Notes under the pieces: model-generated
Seen by the model: only the letters and a program-made list of their open reading frames with translations
What the model was told of the DNA's origin: nothing
The model's database searches: none
DNA from: Heterodera schachtii
Taxonomy: Eukaryota; Nematoda; Chromadorea; Rhabditida; Heteroderidae
Direction: 5' to 3'
Length of the DNA stretch: 64,000 bases
Assembly: GCA_023374025.1 (NCBI GenBank)
Contig: SIJG01000002.1
Coordinates: 1,988,402 to 2,052,401, forward strand
Position numbers and translations under genes: made by a program
Shown here: piece after piece, positions 33,958 to 45,104 of the stretch
How the letters are laid out: each line of letters starts with the position of its first letter
Position numbering within the stretch: position 1 is the stretch's first letter

Positions 33958-34064
33958 AGGAAGGAAAAGCAAAGGAAAAGTAAAGGAAAAGCAAAGGAAA
34001 AGCAAAGGAAAAGCAAAGGAAAAGCAAAGGAAAAGCAAAGGAAAAGCAAAGGAAAGTAAAGGAA
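33958..34064 (+). repeat. 11-bp minisatellite (AAAGGAAAAGC)n
   Basis: About nine copies of AAAGGAAAAGC or AAAGGAAAAGT in tandem, in the intergenic space between troponin T copy B and SBDS. The Phe/Leu/Ser frames on the opposite strand are a by-product. Confidence 0.9.
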
Positions 34065-34092
34065 AATCCGAGCATTAAATGAAGGTTGGGCA

Positions 34093-34152
34093 AATGGTAG
34101 ACCTTGAAAGGGATCGAACCCTCGTCTCCGGTGCGGCGATCGGCTTCTCACC
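34093..34152 (-). other. tRNA-like T-arm / B-box fragment
   Basis: On the minus strand the string GAGGGTTCGATCCC matches the tRNA T-loop and Pol III B-box consensus, followed by a 3'-like GGTCTACCA. No matching 5' acceptor half or A-box can be found in the 80 nt upstream, so this is not a complete tRNA gene as read. It could be a tRNA pseudogene or a tRNA-derived repeat. Confidence 0.3.
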
Positions 34153-34673
34153 CAAATCACTGTTCTTACCGTCTCTTTATGCCTCCGTTTTAAAGCGATT
34201 TAACTGCCCGCTGGCTCAATCCATACATTTGCCTATTAAGAAATCATTTTGAATTCGTATTCGAGATTTGGGATCAATCGAAATTATGTAATATTTTGGG
34301 TTAATAATCTTAAAAGAATAATTTCTTCAAAAAATTGCATTTAAATTTTTGTTATTTTTAGGTGTACCGTAAACTTTAAAAGTACCCACCTTCAATCAGC
34401 TGTCCATCCCTTCATATTCATTCATTAATCAAATAATAATTTGAATTAAACTTGGCATTATGTTTTTTTGCCGGAAAATTATTTCTCTCTTCTTACTCGG
34501 AAACTTTTTCCATTTTTCTGTCCACACTTAACTCTTTTCGGAAGGTTCTCCTTTCCTGCATTCATATTATCGAGATTTTATTCTTGGGCATATTGTTCAG
34601 TCATTCAAATTAAACAAATTTAAACAAATTTTTAACCGTTTTAGATTTTTATTCTTTCCTTTTCAATTCCATA
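34153..34673. other. intergenic, 5' flank of SBDS
   Basis: AT-rich sequence with no gene. A likely trans-splice acceptor (CCGTTTTAG) ends at about 34644, 29 nt before the SBDS start codon. Confidence 0.5.
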
Positions 34674-35767
34674 ATGTCGGGCCAAATAAAGACTCCGACC
34701 AATCAGAAATTGCTCACAAATGTTGCAATTGTGCGGATGAAAAAGTGTGGCAAACGCTTTGAAATTGCATGTTACAAAAACAAAGTTTTGAATTGGCGCA
34801 ACAAAACGTAAATTTTTTTTTATTTGCGCAGAATAAAGCACATCATTTTGTTCAGTGAGAAGGACATTGACGAAGTGTTGCAGACGCAAACAGTTTTTGT
34901 CAATGTTTCCAAGGGACAATTGGCAAAAAGGGACGACCTCCAGGCGTCATTTGGCACTGAAGACCAATTGGAAATTTGTAAATTGGTCAGTCCCTAATTG
35001 TGAAATTGAACATTTTAAACAGTTTTTAGATACTCGAAAAGGGCGATTTGCAAATTTCAGACAAAGAGAGACAAGTGACTTCGGAGAGCTCTTTTAAGGC
35101 AATGATATTTTTGTTGTTTCCGTTCACTTTCAACCAAAACAACAGGGCATTTTTATTGTATTTCAATGTTTTTTCCATTTTTAGGAGGTTGCAAATCTGA
35201 TCACGAATATGTGCGTCAATTCCGAGACACAGAGACCCTTTTCACTTGCTGTAGGATTGGTCTTTTTAAATTATGCTAATTAAATTGACTAATTTGCTGC
35301 TTCAGACAATTGAGAAGGCATTGCATGATGCGCACTTTTCATTGAAAAGCAATCGGTCCACGAAACAACAGGTGAACATTTATTTAAACCTTTTTTCTTC
35401 AAATTTTAAAGGCCCTGGAAATGATACCGAAATTGCGCGAGACGTTGAAAATTGACCGTGCGAAAATGCGAATTCGAGTGTCTGTGCCGGCCAAAAATGC
35501 GAAAATGTTGCACCCAAAGCTAAAGGCATTTTTCGACACCACCGAAGTCGAAGATTGGGACAAAGGCGACCTCGAAATGGTTATTATTTTATGTGTGGAT
35601 TAAACCTATATAATGTTTTGTGCTTTTAGGTGGGTCTGATTGAGCCCGGCAGTTACAAAACAATCGTTGAGCTTGTGAAAGGTGACAAAAAGGAGAAAGT
35701 TGAACAGATCGGATTGGAACTGCTGAGTCTGAAGGTCATTGGAGAGAATGAGGTGGAAATAAGCTGA
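34674..35767 (+). CDS. sbds-1: SBDS ribosome maturation factor
   Basis: Works with the GTPase EFL1 to evict eIF6 from nascent 60S subunits. Seven exons: 34674-34807, 34856-34985, 35030-35098, 35185-35250, 35306-35371, 35412-35579, 35630-35767; 256 residues in frame (human 250). Starts [20 protein letters not shown]; the N-terminal FYSH domain contains [15 protein letters not shown] and [20 protein letters not shown]; then [51 protein letters not shown] and the RNA-recognition-like C-terminal domain. The third intron has a GC donor (AAG/GCAATG) and a normal TTTTTAG acceptor; no GT alternative keeps the frame. Start chosen by homology and by the upstream acceptor. Confidence 0.95.
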
Positions 35768-36904
35768 AAAGTGAAAACAATCGAATGATTTCGTATTTTT
35801 ATTGTGATTTGACCCATTCTCAATATTTGACAATGAAATTTTTGAATTTGATTAAACATTTCCTACTCCCAAAGGTGGGCTTTTTGCATTTGAGTCGATT
35901 TGCTGCCCCGCAGGTGCATTTTCATAGCTTAAAATGATTGAAATATCAATCAGACATTTCAACTCTCATCATTCGTCGTGCCTTCGCCATTTAATTATTC
36001 CTATTTTGCTTGGCGACATGAAAAAGCCCTTCAAGCAGCTGCACAAAGTGGCTAACTCCCCTCCCCCCCCAACAAACAAACAGCTGTCCCCCCCCCCATT
36101 TCCTCCCTTTCCCCCCGTTTCCCTTCTCTCTATTTTGCCGCTCTGTCCCTTTCAAAAATTTGCTCGTCGGTCGTCAACTTTTCCGTCCCTTTGCCTTTGA
36201 CAATTTTCATTACTTGTGGTCCGCCGTCGGTTGCCCGGGAACATGCAATGGAAAATGGAGAGAGAGAGAGAAAGGGCGAGGCAATGCATGGAAAGAAAAA
36301 GAATTTGGAAGGAGTGAAATTCCCTCACTGTTTCCAACAACAAAAGCATTTAATTGATTTATTCCAACTGACTTTTTTAAATCTATTTTTAAAAGCATTT
36401 AAAATCTTATTGTTAGCTAAAATTCCTTTGCTAATTTACTTTTTCAAAAATCGACTTAATTTTGGTTGACCTTACAATGAAAGGTCAATTCAAATATTAT
36501 GTGTTTATTTATTATAGGAAAGAATGGATGAATGAATTATCGGCGGATGGCATGGGAAAGGGGCGACGGAGAGGGCGAAAAGAACACACAATTTTTGCGC
36601 GCACAATCATTCCTTCCGTCCCATCCATTTGCCCATTCATTCCATTGCTGTGCATCCCCCGCCCCTCCCTCGTCCCTTTTGCCTGCCCACCTTCACAGCC
36701 TCACCTCTCCCTCCCCCCGCCCTTCCCTCTCTTTCAAAATCTCCACGCCACACATCCAATCCTCCTCCCCCAAACCCACTCACTCATCCCTCCCTTGCCA
36801 CCACCTCAATTGCATATTTTTACTTGACTTTTAATACTAATTTTCTTACGAATTAAGCCACAAACTTATTTTGTTTCTCTTTATTCCCCTTCTCCCTTCT
36901 TTCC
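35768..36904. other. intergenic region between SBDS and kinesin
   Basis: No gene seen. It holds C-rich runs (36060-36100), a short GA run (36259-36270) and a CT/C-rich block (36660-36800) directly upstream of the kinesin start, where its promoter is expected. Confidence 0.5.
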
Positions 36905-39900
36905 ATGGCTTCAGAATGTTGTATACAGGTCGTTCCTTCTTTTATCTAACTGTTTTTTCAAATGTTTTCCAATTCAAGGTTTTTTGTCGGGTTCGGCCTT
37001 TGAATGAGAGCGAGAAGAAGAACAGCTCCACAAATATCGTCAAGTTTCAGTCCAAAGACACCATCGTCGTTGGGGTATTTACAAACCGATAATTTCTTTC
37101 CAAAGCGCCATTCCAAGGGAAAGCCGTACGCCTATGACCATGTGTTCGAACCAAGTTCCAACCAAGAAGCCGTGTACAGCACTGCCGCTCGTCACATTGT
37201 GCAGGACGTACTCACCGGATACAACGGGACAATTTTTGCCTATGGACAGACTTCGTCGGGCAAAACGCACACTATGGAGGTTTTACAAAACTAATTCGGA
37301 AAATTTACGATCCTTTTTTTGGCTCTTTTAGGGTGTTATTGGCGACTCCGAGAAACAGGGCATAATTCCACGCATTGTCAACGACATATTCACTCATATT
37401 TACAATTTTGTGAGCAGCTGCTGAAATTTATTTTTCATATTTAACTTCCCTCCTTTCCGACATTAAATGGTGGTAATTATTTATTTTCCAGGTGGACACC
37501 GAAATGGAATTTCTGATCAAAGTGTCTTACTTCGAGATTTACAACGAACGGATTCGCGACCTTTTGGATATTACCAAAACAAATTTGGCAATTCACGAGG
37601 ACAAAAACCGAATTCCATTTGTGAAGAATATCACTGAAATGTTTGTGACAAACCCTGACGAAGTGTTGGCTTACATCGAAGAAGGAAAGACGAACCGACA
37701 AGTGGCGGTGACGAGTGAGTGAAATTCGGGGAAATCGGAATGACAGGCCAATTTCAGACATGAACGAGCATTCTTCACGATCGCACAGCGTATTCCAAAT
37801 ACAGGTGCAGCAGGACAACAAAACAACGCTGAAAAAACTGACCGGAAAATTGTATTTGGTGGATTTGGCTGGTAGTGAAAAGGTCGGCTGACACAATTGT
37901 CGAATTTTTAACTTTATTGGGTGGATTTAAGGTTAGCAAAACGGGCGCAGAAGGAGCGGTGCTGGAAGAGGCGAAGAACATCAACAAGTCACTGTCCGCA
38001 CTTGGCAACGTCATCTCCGCACTGGCGGAGGGAACGGTTCATTTTACATGTTAAAAATGAAAATTTACGAAATAAACTCCAGAAAAGCCACGTGCCGTAC
38101 CGTGACAGCAAACTGACGCGCATTTTGCAAGAATCGTTGGGTGGCAATTCGCGGACGACCATTGTGATTTGTTGTTCTCCCGCTTCATACAACGAAGGGG
38201 AGACCAAATCGACGCTGCTTTTCGGACAAAGGTCAGCTGGGGGAATACAAATAAAATAAATGATGACTAAATTGGCCGTCCATTAAGGGCCAAAACCATC
38301 AAAAATGTTGTGGTTGTGAACGAGGAATTGACGGCCGAGGAATGGAAGCGGCGGTACGAACGTGAAAGGGAGAAGGTGATGCGACTGCGCCAGCAAGCAC
38401 AGCAAATGGAGCAGGAGTTGCGCAGGTGGAGGGCGGGCGACAGAGTGAGCGAGTCGGACTGGGCGGACTTATCAGCGAACATGCAGCAGATGGACTCGAG
38501 TGGGCAAAACATTTCTAATATGGCCGAATCATTGCCGTGGCATTTGTTCAGTGACTCCGTCAATGATGACCGATTCGATGGCCACCTTCACCGAACCACC
38601 GTCCACCACTCAGCAGCCGTTGCTGTCCTCTCGCGAGGGGCCCATTGTGGACGAAGAGAGGCGCAAATACGAGGAGGAACGGTCCAAACTGTACGCCCAA
38701 TTGGACGAGAAGGACGACGAAATCCAATGCACAGTCGCAACTGGCGGAAAGTTTGAAGCAGCAACTGATGGAGCAGGAGAAGGAAATCAAACAGCAAAGG
38801 CAGGACAAAGACACGCTGATGGCGGAGTTGCAGAAGGCACAGGGTTTGTCCCTTTTTTGAGTTTGCAAATTCACTTGGGGAACCATGAATTTTGATGTCT
38901 TTTGTAACTAATACCTCACCAATGGATTCGATTTCATTTTACCTTTTACAATTTAATTGTTTAGAGCAAGTCAACAAAACCCATGAGGAAGGGGAGGAGT
39001 TGTTCTCGGCCATCCAAGAACTCGCGCTGAATCTTGATCAGAAAAAGGCCGAATGTACTCAACTGGTGACAGACAATGGTTGTTTTTCCTAATTAATTAG
39101 TACTTTTGACTCATTTGCTCAGAGCGATTTGCCGATGACATCTCCAAGAAAAATCTCGAGTCGACTTTGCTCAACACCAAATTGGAAGAAATGCGTGAAC
39201 TTTGTGTGTCACAAAAGGTGGCTCTTCCGATTTTACTTTGCTTTGTTATTTTTCACTTCGCAATTTTAGAAACGTGTTTACGACAGCATTCAAAGTATGG
39301 TCAAAGAAATGGCCGACTTGGGCGAGACGAATTTCGCCTTTTCGGAAAAGGTAAATGATAATAATATACTAATAGCTATTTATTTAAAAAATAAAACTAC
39401 AAATTACCTTCACTGACAGATGCAAAATGACCTTGCGGACAAAAACAAACCGATCGACGATGAAACGCTGACCCACGCGAGAATTTCCATTTCAAAGCTC
39501 GCCAGCGACTTCAGAGCCAATCGCCAGGTCCCACTTTGACATTTGATGCATCTTTTTACAAAAATATTTCAGAAACTAAGTCTGTTGGAGACGGGCACTG
39601 ACGACACGATGAAAAAGTTGGACGACGTGACGAAAGAGTTGGCGGACTGTCGATTGCAAATTCAACAAATGGACGCCAAGAACAAATCACTACGGGAAGC
39701 GATCGAAGGGCAAGAGAAGCAGAAAAGACAGTTGGAGAACGAATTGGACGGACTCAACTCGAAATTGGCAAACGCGAAAAATTCGGATTCGGCCGACGAC
39801 AACAGCGAACTGCAGCAGCAACATCAGAAGCTGGTGATGCAGCTCAGGGACCAGATCGCACTGAAGAACAGTCAGATCAAACAGCTGACGGTGAATTTGG

Positions 39901-40826
39901 CACCAAAATGAATGAAGAGTCACTTTATTCTAATTTAGGAATCTTTGCAAGAGCTGGAGTTGTCGCGTGAACAGCTCCAGCAAGACTTCGAACGCCTTAA
40001 AAACGACGAGACCGAAAAAGAGAAGCGCCTGAAGTCATTGTCCGCACTTTCTGACAAAAGAGAACAGGCGAAGCAGGATTTGAAGGGTAATTTGGCATGC
40101 GATTAGAGAGTAAACGGATTGACTAATCTGTAACGGTTAAGGGTTGGAAGAGACGGTGAACAAGGAATTGCAAACTTTGCACAATTTGCGCAAAGTATTC
40201 GTGCAAGACTTGGCACAACGCATGAAAAAGACGCCGACCGGGCCCGAGGGCGACGAAGAATTCCTGTCAAGTCCGATCCAAAAGCAGAAGATCATCTTCC
40301 TGGAGAACAACTTGGAGCAGTTGACCAGTGTGCACAAACAGGTGGAACATTTGGGTGGAATTTGAACAACCACTCACTGCCTTTTCTGTTCAGCTCGTCC
40401 GCGACAACGCCGAACTCCGCTGCGAGTTGCCAAAATTGGAGAAGCGATACCGTGCAAGTTCAGAACGCATCAAAAGCCTGGAGGTGGCCCTCCGGGAGAC
40501 CAAGGAGAACGCGATGAAGGACAGAAAGAAGTACCAGTACGAAGTGGAGCGGATCAAAGAGGCGGTCCGACAGAGGAATTTGGCCAGAAGAGGACTTCAA
40601 ATTGGTGTGCCATCATCCTTTGCCCCTTTCCACTAGGATAATCAATTTTCTTTTCAGCGAAGCCCATCCGTCCTGGTCAGCACTATGGCACTGCGCGCCC
40701 TGTGAACGGTCAGTGCTTTTCCCTTTTGCCTTTGGTTTTCTTTGCTCCCTCCGTTCGCTGCTAATCCGTCTTCTGACTGATTGTTCACTGATTCCGCTGT
40801 CCCTTTCAGCTTCTAACCAGCCTTAG
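36905..40826 (+). CDS. unc-116: kinesin-1 heavy chain
   Basis: Plus-end-directed microtubule motor for axonal and organelle transport. About 20 exons, from 36905-36928 (MASECCIQ) to 40810-40826 (ASNQP stop), about 935 residues. Motor domain: [16 protein letters not shown]-loop [11 protein letters not shown], switch [12 protein letters not shown], switch [33 protein letters not shown], then neck linker and coiled coil, and the tail autoinhibition motif [11 protein letters not shown] encoded across 40590-40690. Exon 10 (38552-38843) needs one base dropped near 38731 (reading ...DEKDDEIQ then [13 protein letters not shown]) to stay in frame; the total exon length is one base over a multiple of three. 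Since all other exons are intact, a sequence error is the likeliest cause. Retention of the IAK motif marks it as conventional kinesin. Confidence 0.94.
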
Positions 40827-41486
40827 TTCTTCTTCGTGTGTCCCTCCGTTTTGCTGCTGATTCTGTTCGTTGTTCGTTCGCCTTCCTCTTCCTTCCTTCC
40901 TTCCCTTCTCTTCCGTTGTGTCTGTGTGCTCACTCCGATGTTCATTTGTTCGGCTTTTTCCTCCAACATTCGATATTCTCTAAGGAACTCTATTTATTTT
41001 TTGGGCTAACTTTTTGTGATGTAATCAGAAAATTATTTTTGTGTCACTTTTGCTCGTTTTGTTCCCTTCTTTATTTCTTTGCTTTATGTTCTTTTGAATA
41101 ATTTCATGTTTGTCGTTTTGTTCTCTTCTTTTTTGACTCATTTTTTGTTTTGGATGAAACTTTGGGCATAAACGCTTTTAGAAGATCTCTTTACTCAATA
41201 AATCAGGTGTTGTGTCGGACATTTTCGGGAGCAACAATAAAATAATGATCTCCTCAACGGCTTACTATGTCTGATCAGATGAAAAACATTAAATGATTAA
41301 ACGACTACATGAAATGCATTCAGTTTGTTTGATGCATTTTATCAAATCTTTTCGACGTCCATAACAAAAGCACTTGTGAAACCCAGGGAAATTTATTTGT
41401 TATTAATTTTTTACATATGCTTTAATCAAACAACAATATGATAAAGATAATTTCTAAATAAGTGAGCAGAGATCGATCGGAACAAT
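40827..41486. other. 3' flank of kinesin, convergent with ABHD16
   Basis: T-rich, then AT-rich sequence; AATAAA-type polyadenylation signals are present at about 41198 and 41238. No gene seen. Confidence 0.5.
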
Positions 41487-43814
41487 TCAGAGAGCAGTCG
41501 GAATTTTAAAGTGCTGCGGGTCAAGCGCAACATTGTGAGTGGCTTCCATAAAGTCGATGAAGTATTTGGTGCAAAGCTGTCGGATAAATCTTAAGGTTTT
41601 AAGCCATTAAGTAAAGAAACAAAAAGTGAAATGAGTTGCCCAAAGTGCCAATCGGCGGATTCCTTCCCCCATTTCCATAATAAACAATGGCCCATTTTGA
41701 CTCACCGGTGTCGGCTTTGTTCATTTTTCATTTCACTGTCGCTCAAAGTTTGCGGTTCCTGCGAATCCTCCGGCGGATAGACAAAGAGACGTTCTTGCGG
41801 TTCATGGGAAAGCCTTTAAACCAATAAGAAAATATGGAATTGAAGCGTTCATAAGCATAACTTTTACCATTCGAAGACGCACTTTTCGTCCGCCTTCGTC
41901 TTCAGAAGGCCCGGGTGGCGGCTATGCAAAAGACTGACCAACAAATGATTGATACGATTTGAAGCGCGTCTGGTGGCATCGTCTTTAGCGAAGGTATCCG
42001 TGGCGATGATTTCATCGTTCCAACGTCGAATGAGCAGCACCGGACCTTCGTAGCGTTGTAACTGGTTGTGAGTTGTAATTCAGGAAAAGCAACCGACAGA
42101 AGCATTGGACCACCTGTTTGGCGACCGGCAGATCCAAGTGGGTCCGCACAGCGAAGCGGACCAACCCTTCCAACACCGCTGGCATTCGGGCACTGGCCAA
42201 AGGGACCACGTCGTCAAAACTGGCATCGAGAATCAGCGCTTTGATCTGTGGATAATTGGCAGCTGCCCACGTGGCAGCAAATCCTTAAGCGGTGGACGAG
42301 GGAATGCTTTTTAGTCTCGGGTAAAAGCCCATCAAATTATTACCGCCGATGGACCAGCCGAACAACACAATCTGTTGCGGTTGGAAGCCAAGGTGGTTTA
42401 CAGCGAATTGCATGACCGCCTCCATGGAATTGAGAATTGTGTGAGGCAACGGAGTGCCAGTACTTTCGGCAAAGCCTACGAACGGACGGGTAAAAGAATC
42501 GTAGAGAAAGACGGGAAAACGTACCAGGCAAATTCCAACCCAACGCAGAATAGCCTAAGTTCACAGGTGTTGACTGAATGAAAAGCGAAGGTTTAATAGG
42601 ATTTAAGCGAGGAATTTCTTTCCAAGGGCACGTTAATTTAAGCTAAATGATGTAACAAACGACCGGGGGGGGGGAGGAAGGAAAGACCTGTTTGCTCCGC
42701 TTACCATGATGCCCATCTCGTAATACCCAGCATTCCCTTCACAGCAAATGCTGAAAAAGGCAAAAGCTGGGAAAATACAAAAGCTATACAGAGACTCACA
42801 TCAAAATGTTGCCCTGCTCGCCCTTCCCGCGTTTGTCGATGAACACCGAATCGACCTTGCCCCCATCCTCCGTCTCAATGACTTTCCTTTTCCCACCCTA
42901 AAAGTAAAGAAATAGGAGGATTGAAAACAGAAGGGTGTCCTGGCCTCAAGAAACGGACCAAACGCTCTTAGAATTTAATTTTGAGAACTCAAAAAACACA
43001 GAAAAATTTTCATTAAAAACGATAAAGCAAAAACTAGTCGCATTTCCATTCACCATTTCTGTCAACAATTTGCGTCTTCCATCGACCAGTTGGCTGTTCA
43101 ACATTGAATTGAAAAGTGCCATCGAACCAGGGAAAAGCATTCGACGTCCAAAAGTGTTAGCGGCCGTCCACGCGATAGCCTGACGCAGAAAATTCAGCGG
43201 CGGATTCAAGTCCGGAAGGCGTTCACGCGGAGGGTGCCATTTGGCCTTTCGGCCTGGCGATGCTTTAAAATCGGCGGGCGCAGCGAACACCGAAAAAAGG
43301 AAAGGGATGAGGAAAAGAGCAAATACGGTGGGACATTCACACTTGAAAATCATAGTTTTTGAGTGTGTCGAGCAAAGTGACATTCTGCGGAGATTTGCGC
43401 ACGCTTCCGAGCAATTTGATAAAACGGACGTACTCAACACTGAAAGACGGACAAAAGTGAGGAACAGTCAACGAAAATGAGCAATCAGTGAGAATTTTGA
43501 TTTTACTCACTTTGTCAGCCGACCAATCGTACGGAAGGAAAAGGCAATGGCATAAAACACCAAAACAAAGCGCAACTGAAAGAGGACCAAAATGAGAGGA
43601 CTGAATTGGAAACGTGCAAACTGACAAATGAAAAGTGATGGGAGTGGGTCCAAGAAAAGGCAATGTACGGCACGAGAATGGGCGACAGCACAACACAAGT
43701 GTTGTAGGCCCCGGCACCAATGCTGAACAGCTTGTTACCGCCCGATTCCAATAGGTTGGGCTGATATGGGCGATAAACAACCGGTCCGAACAGAACATGG
43801 AGCAAATTTGACAT
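41487..43814 (-). CDS. ABHD16-type alpha/beta hydrolase (phosphatidylserine lipase family)
   Basis: Membrane-bound serine hydrolase related to ABHD16A/BAT5, which produces lysophosphatidylserine. Start MSNLLHVLFGPVVYRPYQ matches the family N terminus; hydrophobic segments follow (43.75-43.3 kb). Further on: AWTAANTFGRRMLFPGSMALF, a strand ILICCEGNAG, GYSALGW, then the nucleophile elbow GWSIGG near 42355, LILDASFDDVVPLA, the acid region GPVLLIRR..DEIIA and the C-terminal FMEATHN with the catalytic His, ending at IPTAL. The gene has many short introns; exon ends were not all fixed. Poly-G run at 42665-42673 is intronic. It starts 168 nt after PRKRIP1 on the same strand, which suggests an operon. 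Confidence 0.87.
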
Positions 43815-43982
43815 TTTCCTAAGTCCGACGAAATTTAAATGAATAAAAGAACCACAGAAAAAATATATATGGAAAAAAAACTCAAATTAAGTTAGACAAA
43901 ACATTGGCAAAACTATATTTGCTCATAAATAATAAATGAGTTCAATAAACTGAGTAAAATGCAGTCCCATAAACCAACACGA

Positions 43983-44687
43983 TCATTCGTCTCCCTCCCG
44001 ACTTTGTCCCTTCTCTTCTTCTTCTTCGTTCGCCTCCTCCTCCTCTCCTTCCGATGAATTGGACGATGAGTCACCTCCTCCCTTAATTTTCGTTTCCTTT
44101 TTGCCCCTTACCGTTCAGTTCAGTTCACCTTCTTCCTCTTCGCTCCTTTTTTCCGCGCCTTTTGTCTCAGCCGTTTTTCCCTCTTTTTGGCCGACTTTTT
44201 CTCCTCCTCATCTCTCCGTGCCTTTCTCCTCTCCTCAAATTCTTTGTCCTTTTCATCTTTTACTGCCATTTTTTCGATGTATTCCAACCGTTCCAATTCG
44301 CGTCGTTTGTTGTTGCGAACTGCACATTGAAATTAGATTAATTGAATGTTAATTATAAATTTTGTTTAAACACGCACAAATGTGGAACTCGGCACTGCCT
44401 GCTGCAGCTGATGACCCGACGACATTCCGCACAAATTCCGGCGGAGGCCTCGGCTTGGGCTCTTCTCGCCTGGTCGGTATCGGCACGGGTTTGTCCTGAA
44501 ACAGAAAAAACTAAGGCCATTGCGCAGCAAAGCAACGGACAATGTTCTTCTCCAGTCTCTTCAGTCTGATGCGCATCAAATCGTAGGCCGTTTTCGCGCG
44601 CCTGAAAAATGACGTCAAATGAATTTGGAAATACCAAAAAAAACCCAACCTTTCCTCCTCAATGTCCTTATTCTCTTCGCGCGGCAT
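43983..44687 (-). CDS. PRKRIP1 homologue (spliceosomal, basic nuclear protein)
   Basis: Homologue of human PRKRIP1, a long-helix protein found in the catalytic spliceosome. Exons 44687-44650, 44601-44541, 44495-44378, 44319-44129, 44096-43983; 173 residues (human 184). Hallmark is [20 protein letters not shown] followed by [20 protein letters not shown], then a long Arg/Lys/Glu helix ([13 protein letters not shown] ... [20 protein letters not shown]) and an acidic Ser/Glu tail, as in the human protein. The last intron is only 32 nt. A TTTCCTACAG acceptor lies 14 nt before the ATG, consistent with trans-splicing. Second last gene of the minus-strand run. Confidence 0.9.
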
Positions 44688-45104
44688 ATTCAATATTCTC
44701 TGTAGGAAAGCAATAAAAATTAAATAAACAACAAATTAGATGAAATATAAATTCAATTATTGCTGTTACACAAATTATTTATTTCGGTCCGAAGTTTCTT
44801 AAATTTTATTGTCAAATACAAAAGCGTGTACAAATTTATAAAATTCAATCTGAATAGAAAGCAAATTACAAGCCGTCTTAAATTATGATTAGATGAATTT
44901 AAGTATTAAAAATGTCAGCGCGCAAAAATTTTTCAAAGAAATGAAATCTGTAAATTTTTTCTGGTTTTGCACTGACAGAGAGTAAAAGTGAATAAATAGA
45001 TCGTTATCCAGCAAGGCTTATTAAATCATCACAATTTCGGATTTATTATGGGTGAAAAGTGAAAGTGATGGGTCAATTGTCAGTGGTGTTTCGCTGTCAT
45101 TCGA

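Noticed and set aside
33259..34064. CRISPR-like array
   Set aside because: Direct repeats without unique spacers, in a eukaryotic genome; one array is coding and the other is an 11-bp minisatellite.
34093..34152. Complete tRNA gene
   Set aside because: The T-loop/B-box matches, but the acceptor stem has no 5' partner and the T stem needs wobble pairs; it does not fold as a cloverleaf by eye.
42105..42314. Plus-strand frames within ABHD16
   Set aside because: Shadows of conserved minus-strand coding sequence (DASFDD.VPLA, GWSIGG).
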